Below are positions 12,526-23,421 of a DNA stretch of 64,000 bases, piece after piece. The first letter of the stretch is position 1, and each line of letters opens with the position of its first letter. This stretch comes from Coffea arabica (lineage: Eukaryota; Streptophyta; Magnoliopsida; Gentianales; Rubiaceae): NCBI RefSeq assembly GCF_036785885.1, contig NC_092316.1, positions 49,423,001-49,487,000 on the forward strand, in the 5' to 3' direction. The notes below the pieces were generated by a model that was not told the DNA's origin, did not search any database, and was given only the letters and a program-made list of their open reading frames with translations. Position numbers and translations under genes: made by a program.

Positions 12526-13781
12526 TTTAAATGATAATTTTCAATATTTTTTTACATAAACCGCAAAGATAGCAACCCTAAAAAAAATAATGCAGTTGAG
12601 CAATATAAATTTCACTTGTGAAGTGGAATACTTGGGATTCTATAAGATTGATACAATTGTAATTTGATACCCATTATGTAGAGGAGTCAAAATGGGTGAC
12701 TTGGGTTAGATTGGACAGGTTATAATTTGGTAATGATTATAATTGGGTCAACCCATTTAATAAATTGGTCAAAATGAGCCGGTCCATTTGCACCCATTTG
12801 ATAAATGGGTATAGGCATACCCTATTACTCACTTTATGTTTCCTTGAATTTTACATTTTTTATTTTTTTGACATGTTGTTTGACAAGAAATAGTGATATT
12901 TTATTGTTATCAGATTGGTAAGAAATTTAATTTATCTGATTAACACTAATTGAGTTTAAATATATAATTATTTTTAGATGGATTTAAATGGATGAGCCGA
13001 TTCAACTCACTATCCACCAATTAAATGGGTGTAATTGAGTGCCTATTTAATTAGACCCATTTAAAGTTTATTGTATACCTAAATTCACTTATTAGTGAGC
13101 GAGTTTGGGCGAGTCAATATAATTGAGTTATAATTGACAATCTACTGTTATGAAAAGTGTGTATTTAATTATGAAAATAAAGATTTTGGGTTCAAGTCTC
13201 AATATATTTAAGTTTTTTCAAATGTAATTTTAATATTTGTCCCTCTATTTATAGGTTAATTGGTAATAGTGTAGGCTAGTAATCTATTTGTGTTGCTTGG
13301 ATCACGATTGTGGATTCGCTGTAGTGCATCGCACAAAAATTGAACAAAAATTGTAAAATTATTTGTCAATTATGTGGTCCATATTATGGTTTATCATTAC
13401 AAGTGCTACGACCGCTAGAGTACTAAATGTGCTACACTTTTGGCATGACGACAACCAGGGTGCTAAGGTTTGGTCGGTGAGACTGGGAGGAATGGAATCT
13501 CATGATTTCTTTCTCTCTTGTGGAATGAGGGTTTATTCTTTCTCAGTAATCTTGAGGGGTAATTAATTTCCAATAATCTAATATAATCCATTAAGAAAGG
13601 AACCCTGAAAAAAGAAATAATAAGCAATTCAATATACAAACTTTCATTTGTAGAATGTAACCCTGGGTATTCTACAAGATTGATACATGATTTGATATGC
13701 AGAATGGAAAGTATGCATTTAATTGTTAAAGGTTATGCATTCAAATCTCACTATATGTGAGTTTTTTCTAACATAATGTAA

Positions 13782-13933
13782 GGCTTTGTTTGGATTGCAT
13801 TTTTCTGAATTTTTTGTAGAAAAATTATTGTAGCGATTTGATATATGTGAGGTAAAAAGATAATTGAAAAATGTGTTCACGGAAAACGAAACAATTTTTC
13901 AAACAAGGCCTTAATTGCTGTCCAAACAAGGCC
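13782..13933. mobile_element. Tourist-like MITE (PIF/Harbinger), 152 bp
   Basis: The termini GGCTTTGTTTGGATTGC and CTGTCCAAACAAGGCC are inverted repeats. They are flanked by TAA (13779-13781) and TTA (13934-13936), the 3-bp TWA duplication typical of PIF/Harbinger elements. A second inner copy of the right terminus (CAAACAAGGCCTTAATTGC, about 13903) suggests local duplication. Confidence 0.6.
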
Positions 13934-14175
13934 TTAATATTTGTCCCCAGTGCAAGTTAGTTTGTAATTATAAGCTGCTAATCTGGTTGTGTTCTTCAAT
14001 CATTGTGGGTTACTAATAATTTTATCCAAAAAAATTGTAAAATTATTTCTCAATTATTTGGTCCGTGTTATGGCTCTCTCTTCTAATGCAGCTGTTCACA
14101 GTTAGTTGCAATACAGGGTGAGAATTAGATTCATCTTGTGACCACTAAGCCTAGCATCATCATGCAATCCAATTG

Positions 14176-14387
14176 TTTTTTTTTTTTTTTTTGGCTTTAA
14201 ACATCGAGTATCCCAACCTTCAGTTTGATTAATCCGAATGCGATCTGAAGAGCGCCCGCAAAGTTCGACTCTTACTCAGGAGCGAAGGTCTGACCCAGAG
14301 ATTTTCAAAACGTCACAAACAGGAGTCAAACCTGTGATCTCTCATTGGTATTAGTAACTCACTTATCAATTGCCCCGAACTCGTGTT
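14176..14387 (-). mobile_element. tRNA-derived SINE, minus strand
   Basis: A 10-bp near-repeat, AATCCAATTG (14166-14175) and AATCCAATCG (14388-14397), flanks the unit. The plus-strand T run at 14176-14192 is its A tail. On the minus strand the head region contains ACAGGTTTGACTCC, a good B-box match. It ends about 300 bp before the expansin TATA box. Confidence 0.75.
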
Positions 14388-14688
14388 AATCCAATCGAAT
14401 TTTACCATACAAAAGGAACAGTAAACAGTAATTGACAATAATGAGTCAGCAATGACGAGGTTCCAAACCGCTTGGTTGTACGTCAAAAAAGATGCCTACA
14501 ACACAAACAGAAATAACCGCTTGCACCCAGTTTTGAGTCCCCGCAGAACACAGTGTGAAGACTGAGGATTTTGGTCCTATTCAGCCAAGAAAAAGAAGGT
14601 AAACAAAAGCAAAAAGCTGAAAAAAGATAGACTATGATGTTAGCCATGCAATGCCCTGCCCCTGTTGCCCCCCTCTCCCCTCCAATGC

Positions 14689-14699
14689 TCTATATATAT
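14689..14699 (+). promoter_or_regulatory. TATA box of the expansin gene
   Basis: TCTATATATATCC lies about 30 bp before a CT-rich stretch (TTCCTCACACACTCTTCCAC) that is a plausible transcription start region. It is 220 bp upstream of the start codon, which leaves room for the probable 5'UTR intron. Confidence 0.7.
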
Positions 14700-14789
14700 C
14701 CATTTCTCCCCAGCTTAATTTTCCTCACACACTCTTCCACTCTCCTCTCTTCTTTCAGAAAAAAGATAAGCAACTTAGCAAGCATCAAG

Positions 14790-14912
14790 GTTAATATTCT
14801 CTAATGAAAAAAAAAAGAAAAAAAAAACGTTTTTCTCTTTCTTGATTTTTGTGTTTGAGGGATCATAAATGCTCCTAACAACTCTCATTTGAATTATTTT
14901 TTTTCTCTACAG
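14790..14912 (+). other. Probable 5'UTR intron of the expansin gene
   Basis: A donor AAG|GTTAAT at 14790 and an acceptor TTTTTTTCTCTACAG|G ending at 14912 bracket a T-rich 123-bp stretch. The acceptor lies 4 bases before the ATG. I infer the intron from sequence signals only. Confidence 0.6.
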
Positions 14913-14916
14913 GAAA

Positions 14917-15898
14917 ATGGAACTTCTTGGTTTTCTCATCATTGGCTGTCTTTCCATTTCCTCGTTTGTTCATGGATATGACGAGGGGTGGACTGATGCT
15001 CATGCTACTTTCTATGGAGGTGGTGATGCTTCCGGCACAATGGGTAAGAATTCATCACATATTCCTCTTCAATCCTTCTCATCGTCCAATTATTAATAAA
15101 CTTGTGGAGAATAATTAAATTCTTTCTTTATCTGCAGGAGGGGCTTGTGGCTATGGAAATCTATATAGCCAAGGTTATGGGACAAACACAGCTGCTCTGA
15201 GCACCGCATTGTTCAACAATGGACTGAGCTGTGGAGCTTGCTTTGAAATCAAATGTATGAATGACCCAAAAGCTTGCCTTCCTGGTTCCATTATTGTCAC
15301 GGCTACCAACTTTTGCCCTCCTAACAATGCACTCCCAAACAATGATGGAGGCTGGTGCAATCCACCTCTGCAACATTTTGACCTCTCTCAGCCTGTTTTC
15401 CAGCGTATTGCTCAATACAGAGCTGGAATTGTCCCAGTCTCTTATAGAAGGTAGATTCTTGCACCTTTTCATTCCCTTTTTCTTCAGTTTCATGTAGGTA
15501 AATAAAGCTCCATCGCCAGCACAACACTCAAGGCTAATTTTCCTGTCAAAGATTGGATTCTGACAACATAAATGCGAAAATGTAACAACAGGGTGCCATG
15601 TGAAAGGAGGGGAGGCATCAGATTTACCATCAATGGCCATTCTTACTTCAACCTGGTCCTAATCACAAATGTTGGAGGTGCTGGTGATGTCCATGCCGTT
15701 TCAGTCAAAGGGTCGAGCAGTGATTGGCAACCAATGTCAAGAAATTGGGGACAGAACTGGCAAAGCAACTCTTTTCTTGATGGACAAAGCATCTCATTCA
15801 AGGTCACCACTAGTGATGGTCGAACCGTGGTCTGCAACAATGCTATACCTGCTGGCTGGTCCTATGGCCAAACCTTCACTGGCGGACAATTCACTTAA
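14917..15898 (+). CDS. EXPA: Alpha-expansin (EXPA), three exons, apparently intact
   Basis: Alpha-expansins are secreted proteins that loosen cell walls at acid pH without hydrolysis. Three exons (14917-15043, 15138-15450, 15592-15898) with GT-AG introns join to a 248-residue product, the usual EXPA length. Residues 1 to about 20 form a signal peptide, followed by the conserved [20 protein letters not shown]. Domain 1 (GH45-like) has [14 protein letters not shown] from residue 44, [13 protein letters not shown], and the HFD motif at residues 122-124. Domain 2 carries the cellulose-binding Trp residues and ends in the typical [13 protein letters not shown]. Both splice junctions keep phase and no stop interrupts. 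The chosen ATG is the first in frame after the probable UTR intron and begins the signal peptide. The gene stands alone. Assignment to the A subfamily is firm; the exact orthologue is not fixed. Confidence 0.96.
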
Positions 15899-16379
15899 TT
15901 GAATCACTAATATTCAGTTATCAACTGCCAATTAAAATCAATTCTAGGCTTTATCAATCAATTAATATATATTCTATAAGTGTTATGTATTAGTTTGGTA
16001 AATGAATTTTATAGGTGATGAGTCACTAGAGATTGCAATTTTCGTGTCAAAAAAGAAAAAAAAAAGAAAGAAAGAAAAATGGGGGTAGGGCTTGTTTTAA
16101 AGGGTCTCTAACCATTTTTCCTTAGTTGTGTCACATGAAGTTTGTTTCTGTCTAGGTCTTTTTAGGAAGGCAGAAATAGGGCAGTGGTAGGTTACGGTTC
16201 TAACCACCCGCCAATTAATACTTCATGGTACTATCTTTGGTTTGATTGGTTTAATGTCTTTGAGTTGATTAAGGCAATAGTATTAATTTTGAGTTCCAAA
16301 CAGTAGAAAAAAGTGTTCGTTTGGGTGAAGTTAATGTTATTGTACTCAGCTAAAGCTGATTTTTTTTTTTTTGTGGTGG
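15899..16379. other. Expansin 3' flank
   Basis: AT-rich 3' flank with the expansin's likely UTR and poly(A) region just after the stop. A purine tract (AAAAAGAAAAAAAAAGAAAG) lies at about 16050. No second gene is visible. Confidence 0.55.
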
Positions 16380-16560
16380 TGTTGCCTTCTGGTAAAGGCG
16401 TGGTTTTTGATAGTATCCGATTCTATCAGACTGTAAACCGTTAATGTTGTCTGCTTGCTTTTCTGACAATCGCCATCAATAAAAGGACTGGAGACCTTGG
16501 GTGTTGAACCTTAAATTGAACTTGTGTCCCTATCTATCTCAATGTCTACATGTGAAATTT
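16380..16560. repeat. Dispersed repeat, copy 1 (second copy at 28508-28680)
   Basis: The segment containing AAAGGCGTGGTTTTTGATAG, AAACCGTTAATGTTGTC and GACCTTGGGTGTTGAAC is repeated with only scattered changes about 12.1 kb away in the same orientation. No coding frame is shared and no terminal inverted repeat is visible. It may be part of an unrecognised transposon or an old duplication. Confidence 0.7.
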
Positions 16561-16644
16561 GTTTGGTTGTATTTGCTATTTAATTTTAATTTCAGCATTT
16601 TTTTTTAAATTTCTAAAACTCATGTAGTATAGTATTTCTTTTAG

Positions 16645-17087
16645 GGTAAAAAACAAAAAAAAATTCCCTGTAGTAAATCTAATACACAGAAAAACCCCCC
16701 ATGGTTTCAAAATATACAACACAACCACTTATGTTTTGAACTAAATTGTAAAGGTAACGGAATCCGTTAAATTTAACGGAAATAGACGAAATGACCAAAA
16801 TGTCCTGATATAATTAAGTAAAAGACAGCTCAAAAAATTATTTGTTTTATTCTCTAAATAGAGAGAATTGAGGGTTAAGGGGTAGAATAGATATATTTGA
16901 TAAAAATTAGGTATAAATTTTTTTTTTTAGATTCCAAAAAGTCATTTCCGTTAAGTTTATCGAATTCCGTTACCTTTACAATTTAGTTCAAAGCATGAGG
17001 TGTCGTATTGTATATTTTGAAATTATAGGGGATTTTTTTGTGTATTAGGTTTACCACAGGGAGTTTGTATACTATTTGTTTTTTCAG
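16645..17087. mobile_element. Inverted-repeat MITE, GGTAAAAAACAAA family, copy 1
   Basis: Long arms face each other. AAATCTAATACACAGAAAAA on the left is answered by TGTGTATTAGGTTTACCACA on the right, and TTTCAAAATATACAACAC by GTATTGTATATTTTGAAAT. The palindrome TCCGTTAAATTTAACGGA (16762-16779) sits inside the left arm. Copies at 19518-19955 and 44345-44626 share the arms. No coding capacity. I cannot name the superfamily because no clear target duplication is seen. Confidence 0.75.
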
Positions 17088-18094
17088 CTGAGCTTTTATG
17101 TCACAATAAGAAGAAGACCTATCCACAAGCATTAGTTCATATCCTTTTGGATAAGTATTCCCAACCCATACCTCTCATTGCATTTTTTGACACTGGTGCT
17201 GCTTATGACAATTTTAGTCTTGGCAGCAAAAGCTCCATCACACATATACAAAATTATATTCTGTTTTGGCAGAACAGAAATTAGTTTCTAGCTAGTAGAG
17301 TAATCTTTTGGACATTTTGAAAAGTGCTTCCACCCAAAAACAAAAATTAAAATATATATACTAATAAGAGGTCCTTGGTGAGCAGTAATTTGTATGCCCC
17401 ATTTGACTGGGAATTTGGGGCATGACACTTCAGGATTAATATACTAGGGGAAAAAAAAATATTAAAGGCTGATCTCCAAAAATCAAAGAGTGATAAACTA
17501 GGAGAAACCAAACATGAAGGAATTCTCTTTGTTTCTTCTCCAACAGCAGCACGTCTACACAAAGATTGAGAGAACAGATGCTCACGCAACACAATGGGGC
17601 TACTCACTTTGAATCTTTGATACAATTGCCCATCTTCACATCAGGTGGCTCCGCCCCTCGTTAGTAGTATAGTTTAAAAGCATTTGTTTCACGGAAAGGG
17701 CGCAGTTGTTGAATGACGACAATGCCAGAGGCTGGCGGCCGTGATCACAAGAACTCAAAATTTACATTTCCCATAACAGTACTGCCAATTTGGACACAAT
17801 TAATATAATATATATAGATAATTTAATTCTGACACAATTAGTATAATATATATAGATAATTTTGAATAGTACTTTAAATTATATTTATATGATAAAAGTT
17901 GTACAAGTTATCTACATTGAATCACAAGTTGCTCAAAACGTTTCAAAATGTTGTAAATCTTGTCCAGAACTAACCATTCGTGCTTCTTTCCCATGTTGCG
18001 CACCGCAAATAGCAACCGTGCCACTATTAGAAATAACACGAATGATTTTTTTTTTTTTTGAGGGAAACATGAAACAGCTAGACACCTGTAATGT
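17088..18094. other. Intergenic, with a short tandem repeat
   Basis: No supported gene. The phrase GACACAATTARTATAATATATATAGATAATTT in consensus is repeated back to back at about 17793-17862. The 92-codon minus frame (17347-17625) and the 146-codon plus frame (17862-18302) have no recognised domain; the latter runs into the direct repeat described next and is not a gene. Confidence 0.5.
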
Positions 18095-18850
18095 GACGAT
18101 TCGAGTCCGAAGAGTTAGCCTAAATAATTTTTGGGTCGAAATTCACCGGGTCAAAATAGTTAATCGAAGTTACTATGTAGCCATTGGACATAAGCTTTTA
18201 AATCCATTCCATTCCCTTCCAACGTTTGATGTGGGATGTCTCATTCCTCGCAAAAGCTTGTTAGAATTCAGACTTGTCTATTTGGTTGTATTCGGATTCT
18301 AGAGGTGACTCGTACAAACTCTAAAGGTGACTCCTGCTCGACATGACACTTATCTCCTTATACTTCCTTGCATAGTTGAAACTAGAACCCACTGACCTAG
18401 TCTTACCCTGCATAGAGACCACGCGAGATTCAGACTGCCCACTTGATCATGTTTGAACACTAAAGTTAGCCCCCACCCTGCATGTCACTCAATTCCTAGA
18501 GGTGGCTTCCGCCTGATGTGGCACTTAACTTCTTACACTTTCTTGCATAGCTGAAACATAGTTGAAAGTTGAAACTATAACCCGCTAGCCTAGCTTTATC
18601 CAGCGTAGAGACCACGCAAGATTCCACCCTACATGGCTCTTAATTCCTCTTGTACTTCCTTGAATAGTTGAAACTATAACTCTGATATCAACTATCACGA
18701 CTCAAGTCTAAGAGTTGGCCTAAGTAACTTTTGGGCCGAAATCCACTGGATCAAAATGGTTAACCGAAATTATTATGTAGCCATTGGATCCAAGTTTTTA
18801 AATCCATTCCATTCCCTTCCAACCTTGGATGTGGGATGTCTCATGTAACA
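18095..18850 (-). mobile_element. TRIM-like element (miniature LTR retrotransposon)
   Basis: Two direct repeats of about 150 bp (18095-18244 and 18695-18844) share CATTCCATTCCCTTCCAAC and GATGTGGGATGTCTCAT. Reading the minus strand, the right-hand repeat starts TGTTACATGAGACATCC. Just inside it lies TTGATATCAGAGT, close to the methionine-tRNA primer-binding site TGGTATCAGAGC. The internal region is about 450 bp, non-coding, and repeats phrases such as TAGAGACCACGC. These are TRIM hallmarks, but the left repeat lacks a clean end and no target duplication is evident. Confidence 0.5.
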
Positions 18851-18928
18851 CTACTTATCATGCCAACAAGTAAAAATCATGCTTGGTTTATTTGTATCCT
18901 TCAAATGGTATACATAACTATAAGCAAC

Positions 18929-19212
18929 TTATATAGGAGTGGGCTTAATGAACAGTAAATTGATGCAACTTCGCATGGTTTCTCCATAGAAAACAATCAC
19001 ACAAGCAAAGTGTAGAACTCGAAGGAGGACAGCTTTGCAAGGTACAAATTCAATTGCAGCAGAACTACTAGGTTTAAGCAGTTCTTGATTCAAGACCTTC
19101 CATGCAGATTCAATTTGTTGGTAAAGTTCATCGCATGCTTGCTCCTCCATTATGCCATATTGCTTCAAGTAGCATTCCACTGCTGAAGGAATATGTTCCC
19201 CTTCCGTTCAAA
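18929..19212 (-). pseudogene. Isolated terpene synthase last exon, frameshifted
   Basis: Read on the minus strand this is the final exon of a plant terpene synthase and nothing else of the gene. It starts right after an intact acceptor (ATTTGCAG) with TTTGAACGG, as does the last exon of the pseudogene at 44931-56166. The two align closely: SAVECYLKQYGIMEEQACDE here against SAVECYMTQQGITEQQACNE there. A 1-base loss near the start (after codon 4, about 19200) breaks the frame. A Val-Ile-Asp-Val region has lost the Asp codon, and nine codons before GETM are deleted. Upstream exons are not seen in the adjacent minus-strand sequence to about 20.6 kb. It is a dead fragment, possibly left by a deletion or a transposon-borne copy. 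Confidence 0.85.
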
Positions 19213-19517
19213 CTGCAAATATCACAAATTTCATTTTCACATTTGACATGGTAGAATGAAAAGATTCAGTTGTTTTCTTGCAATTGAATATTGCCTCAAC
19301 ACCTAGTAACAAATAATTTTGGGTAAGTTACTATTTTTTCCCTTATGATTTTGCACATTACCAGATGACTCATTTAATGTTAAAAAATATTCACATAACT
19401 CACTTATTATAATATAAAGTAAAAAATTGATGAAAGCAACTTTGATCATGACGATTGTAAAGTGGTTAGCTTACAATATTATAATATAAATCCCTATGCA
19501 AAATTTATAATATAAAG
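19213..19517. other. Spacer with half of an AGGGTAA-type MITE
   Basis: GGGTAAGTTACTATTTTTTC (19323-19342) followed by a phrase about the 'no pre-mRNA' style AT-rich arm resembles the left arm of the element at 7974-8443. The right arm is missing, so this is a truncated relic. Confidence 0.4.
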
Positions 19518-19955
19518 GGTAAAAAACAAAAAAAAAAAAACCCCTGTGGTAAACCTAATACACAGAAAAACCTTCCATGGTTTCAAAATATATAATACGA
19601 ACCCTCATGTTTTGAACTAAATTGTAAAGGTGATGGAATCCGTTAAACTTAACGGAAATTGACAAAATTACCAAAATGCCCTGATATAATTAAGCAAAAG
19701 ACAACTCAAAAAAATCATTTGTTTTATTCTCTAAATAGAGAGAATTGAGGGTTAAGGGGTAGAATAGGTATATTTGATAAAAATTAGGTATACAAATTTT
19801 TTTAGGTTCCAATAAGTAATTTCTGTTAAATTTAACGGATTTCGTCACATTTACAATTTAATTCAAAGCATGAGGTATCGTATTGTATATTTTGAACACA
19901 TAAGGGGCTTTTTTGTGTATTAAACTTACCACAGGGAATTTTTTTGTTTTTTACC
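19518..19955. mobile_element. Inverted-repeat MITE, GGTAAAAAACAAA family, copy 2
   Basis: This copy has the cleanest ends: GGTAAAAAACAAAAA on the left and TTTTTGTTTTTTACC on the right. Internal arms match those of 16645-17087 almost phrase for phrase, including CTAAATAGAGAGAATTGAGG in the centre. It lies 0.3 kb from the solo terpene synthase exon. Confidence 0.78.
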
Positions 19956-20533
19956 ATGAATCTTGTAAAGTGGTTAGCCTTTCTTATATTAAGTACTTAA
20001 ATATGGACAATATAAGCATTTCAACAACGCTATCGCAGGTATGCTTCTTAAGAGCGCAATGTGATTGCATATCAAACGTGGGTTTGGCATGAGTCTCGTT
20101 TTGGTAGAAATATGGGGCAAATTGGCCCAAAATTTGAATGGGGTCAAGATGCTATCAATGGAAGATATTTGTGGCTTCCTTGAGATTACACTTGGGCTGT
20201 CTCTCCATTGCCTGTCACATGTTTTATAAGTTCTTCCTTACCAATAGAAGCCCCCGTCTTAACCCAATGGAAAAGACAGACGGAGTCCATCTTAGCCCTT
20301 TTATTTATAGGTTGGCCCATGTATTTGTAGGTGCTCCAAATTGTGTTTGGTTTCAATTCAAACTTTGCAAAATACAAATGGTACCATTTTTATGGCTAAT
20401 TACTCGTAATATCGTTGTAAAAAAGAAAAGTCGGACGTTTATGGCTCTGACAAGGGGTGCTGCAAATCTATGGCTATGCAACCAAAAAGGCAAATTTTTT
20501 TTTTTTAAACTCTGACATCGCTGGCAGCGGAAA
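19956..20533. other. Intergenic, no gene seen
   Basis: A 125-codon plus frame (20138-20515) lies here, overlapped by a 63-codon minus frame. It has no recognised domain and ends in a poly-T run. I do not call a gene. Confidence 0.45.
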
Positions 20534-20550
20534 TTTTTTTTTTTTTTTTT

Positions 20551-20613
20551 TTTTTTATAAAGTCCCTGGCTGCTAGACTGACAAGGCCCGGCAGCCAGGG
20601 ACTTTATAAAAAA
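20551..20613. repeat. Perfect 23-bp hairpin with 17-nt loop
   Basis: The arm at 20551-20573 (TTTATAAAGTCCCTGGCTGC is its inner part) is the exact inverse of 20591-20613 (GCAGCCAGGGACTTTATAAA...). The loop is TAGACTGACAAGGCCCG. T-rich and A-rich sequence outside the stem extends the pairing a few bases. No gene or transposon family explains it. Confidence 0.85.
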
Positions 20614-20670
20614 AAATCTGCACAAAACCTGCTAGATCGATTCTTAAGGGAAAAGGGGTTGAAAATATTC

Positions 20671-21820
20671 AAGGGAAAATCGTCCAAAACGTCCCTCACA
20701 TTTTGTAAAATGACTTTTTTCGTCCCTCACTTTTAAAAGTGTAATTTTATATCCCTTACATATTCACATCGGTCAAATTTAGTCCCTAACTAGGTTTCCG
20801 ATCATTTTTGGTCGGAATCCATCACGTGCAAGGCACATGATCATTTTTGAAGGGTAAATTTGTTAAATTATATTTTACATAATCTAATCTATAGTCCTTC
20901 ACATTTTATAAAACAAATTTTTTCGTCCCTCACATTTTATAAAATGATTTTTTCATCCTTCACATTTCACAAAATAAATTTTTCCATCCCTCACATTTCA
21001 AAAAATGAATATTTCCATCCCTCACTAATTATGTGTGTGAGGGAAACCCTAAATATATATATATATGTGTGTGTGTGTGAATACATTTTGTTTAAACACA
21101 TATATATGTCTATTTGATTTTGTTTAATAATACGAATAGCATAAATATATGTATGTGTCTATTTGATTTCACTTAACAATACGAATACCATATATTATAC
21201 GTGATCATTTGATTTCATTTGGTATTAGCTAGTAAAAAATCTTGCATTCATTGCGAAGTTGGCCAATAAAGTTATTTTCGGTCAAAATACAATAAGAATA
21301 TGCAAATTAAGGTTCTATTGGTAAATATTAGTCATAATCATACAAAAAGAGAAGATAGCCCACACGTTGGACCCAATTACATACATGTGTTTATGCTATT
21401 ATTATTAAGCAAAATCAAATAGACATATACATGTATTTAAAAAAAATGTATTTACACATAATTAGTGAGAAATGAAAAATTCATTTTTTGAAATGTGAGG
21501 GATGAAGAAATTCATTTTGTGAAATGTGAGGGATGAAAAAAATCATTTTATAAAATGTGAGGAACGAAAAAATTTATTTTATAAAATGTGGAGGATTATA
21601 GATCAGATTATGTAGAATATAATTTGACAAATTTACCCTTCAAAAATGATCACGTGCCTTGCACATGATGGATTCCGGCCAAAAAATGATCGGAAACCTA
21701 GTTAGGGACTACATTTCACCGATGTGAATATGTAAGAGACATAAAATTACACTTTTAAAAGTGAGGGATGAAAAAAGTTATTTTACAAAATATGAGGGAC
21801 GTTTTGGACGATTTTTCCTA
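20671..21820. mobile_element. Fold-back element with about 370-bp inverted arms
   Basis: The left arm (20671-21037) and right arm (21453-21820) are long imperfect inverse copies. AAAATCGTCCAAAACGTCCC faces GGGACGTTTTGGACGATTTT. Both arms repeat a short phrase, CCCTCACATTTTATAAAATG or its inverse, several times. The central 0.4 kb is AT-rich with a TATATG/GTGTGTG microsatellite (about 21055-21080). Flanks AAAATATTC and AAAATTATA agree only partly, so I cannot confirm a 9-bp MULE duplication. Short frames here are not genes. Confidence 0.75.
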
Positions 21821-23421
21821 AAAATTATAACGATGGTGATGATAAAAGAGCCGCGCTTAAAACATGCAAGAACATTAATTTCTCAGAAGCTTTGTATATT
21901 TGATAAATCTCCAACTTTGCTTTCCTTGACTAGGGTTTTTGTATATTTGAATTGCTAGGTTGCTTGGCGTGATGCTGTTGCAAATTGCATATTTATAGGT
22001 AGACCCGATTATCAAATCAGGAATATCTATCGTCCTTTTTTTCCTATTTGAGGAGGTTGTTTGAGGAGTAGAAATGAATAACTCATTACTCTTGTGGGTC
22101 TATGCTAAAGAAAGGCAGCCATGCACAGCCACAAAACAAATTGAAGTAGGAACCTTGCGCTTTCGCAAATTGATGGCTTCATGAGATGATTATGTTATAG
22201 ATTAACATTAGTAAGTGGACTGATTCTATTGGTAAATGGGAGCTGATCTGACAAATTGGATGCTATCATAGACGATTTGATCTAATGAATTGATATGACA
22301 AATTCATGGAGCACAAATTTTTGTGTATATTTAATTGCCTGTATGACTCAAAAATGATGTGGTCAATTCTGTGATATTGAGGTTTAGTTAGTGGAGGATC
22401 AATTTAATTCGGAGGGAGGCGAATAATTTGGGGTGTTATCGGGAGCTTTGCCCATTTTGATGTCAGTGGGTGCGCTAAAAGATGTATATTCAGGCATCCT
22501 AAAATTAATCTCGATCACGACTTCGTTTCTTTCTCCTTTCTCCTTTAAAAAAAAAAAAAAAAAAAACAATGCAAGGTCGAAATTTCTAGCAAGCGTCGTC
22601 GCGTGATTCCATCCCGATGAGAATAGAAAAATATCAATTAATTGTTCTAAATATGCTTCAAATTGGAAACATTAAGAGCCAGATTTATTTTAGCCCAAAC
22701 TTTGGTAATTGAATTTGCATTCCATAACATAATCAACTAAAATGTTAAAAGTACCCTTATATAAAATTTAAAATTATTTATTAATTACAAAGGAGTTATG
22801 TATATATTTTAAAAATCATAAGGGATTATATAATAGAACACTAAATCACAAGGGGAATATATGGTAAAGCACAAAATCATAATGGGTTAGGTGTCATGCA
22901 TAATATATTTATAGATTTTGGGCACTTCATTCATTCTACTTTCTAAACAAGGGCAATCTCAATGTTTCTATAGATTTCGTTACAAATGATCATTTTCGTC
23001 TTATTGACACTTTAATCCAAATTAAAAGGAGATTATGTATAGCTTTTGAAATGACAAGAAAGTTACGTGAAAACATGCAAAACTACAAGGAGGTAAAATG
23101 TAATTTACCCTTCAAAAATTACAAGACTTTGAACTAACTTCTCTAACTCTTAGGGACTCAATATTGATGGTTCAATACTAGATCAAAATCTCATTAGCTA
23201 GTTTTAATGAGGATTCAATGCTTTATTTGCTTAAAAGCTTTTTTTTTTTTCGGTTAAATTCATTGGGGAAAAGTTCCAAGGAGTACTGTATTATATTGAC
23301 GGATTTTTTTTGCCCACTACAGTAGATTTTTGGTTCTTTGTTGCCTAAGCAAATTGTATAATGAAAGCAAAGCGAATGCCTGCTAAACGGTTGCATGGGT
23401 TGTACGATTCGACTCTTAAAA
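21821..23421. other. Intergenic, MITE relics only
   Basis: No supported gene. The stretch 22795-23110 contains phrases similar to the AGGGTAATTTAC MITE (AAGGAGGTAAAATGTAATTTACCCTT at its right end in consensus form). A 20-A run lies at about 22546-22565. The 105-codon minus frame at 23223-23540 crosses the Helitron start and is not a gene. Confidence 0.5.

Larger units (their letters stand above)
12050..14090. repeat. Decayed tandem duplication upstream of the expansin
   Basis: Several phrases occur twice in the same order. TACGACCGCTGGAGTA (about 12073) pairs with TACGACCGCTAGAGTA (about 13407). ATTCTATAAGATTGATAC (about 12634) pairs with ATTCTACAAGATTGATAC (about 13669). A Phe-rich AT segment ending near 13380 (CAATTATGTGGTCCATATTA) pairs with one at about 14050 (CAATTATTTGGTCCGTGTTA). 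The first unit is lengthened by the MITE at 12198-12525 and a further repeat at about 12668-13135; the second holds a Tourist-like MITE at 13782-13933. Confidence 0.6.

Noticed and set aside
15161-15640. A 159-codon minus-strand frame opposite the expansin
   Set aside because: It runs antisense through exon 2, an intron and part of exon 3 of a well-supported gene and has no domain of its own.
17862-18302. A 146-codon plus-strand frame
   Set aside because: It runs into the TRIM-like repeat and has no known family; repeat sequence explains part of it.
21055-21080. A regulatory or CRISPR-like repeat
   Set aside because: It is a plain TATATG/GTGTG microsatellite in the centre of a fold-back element.
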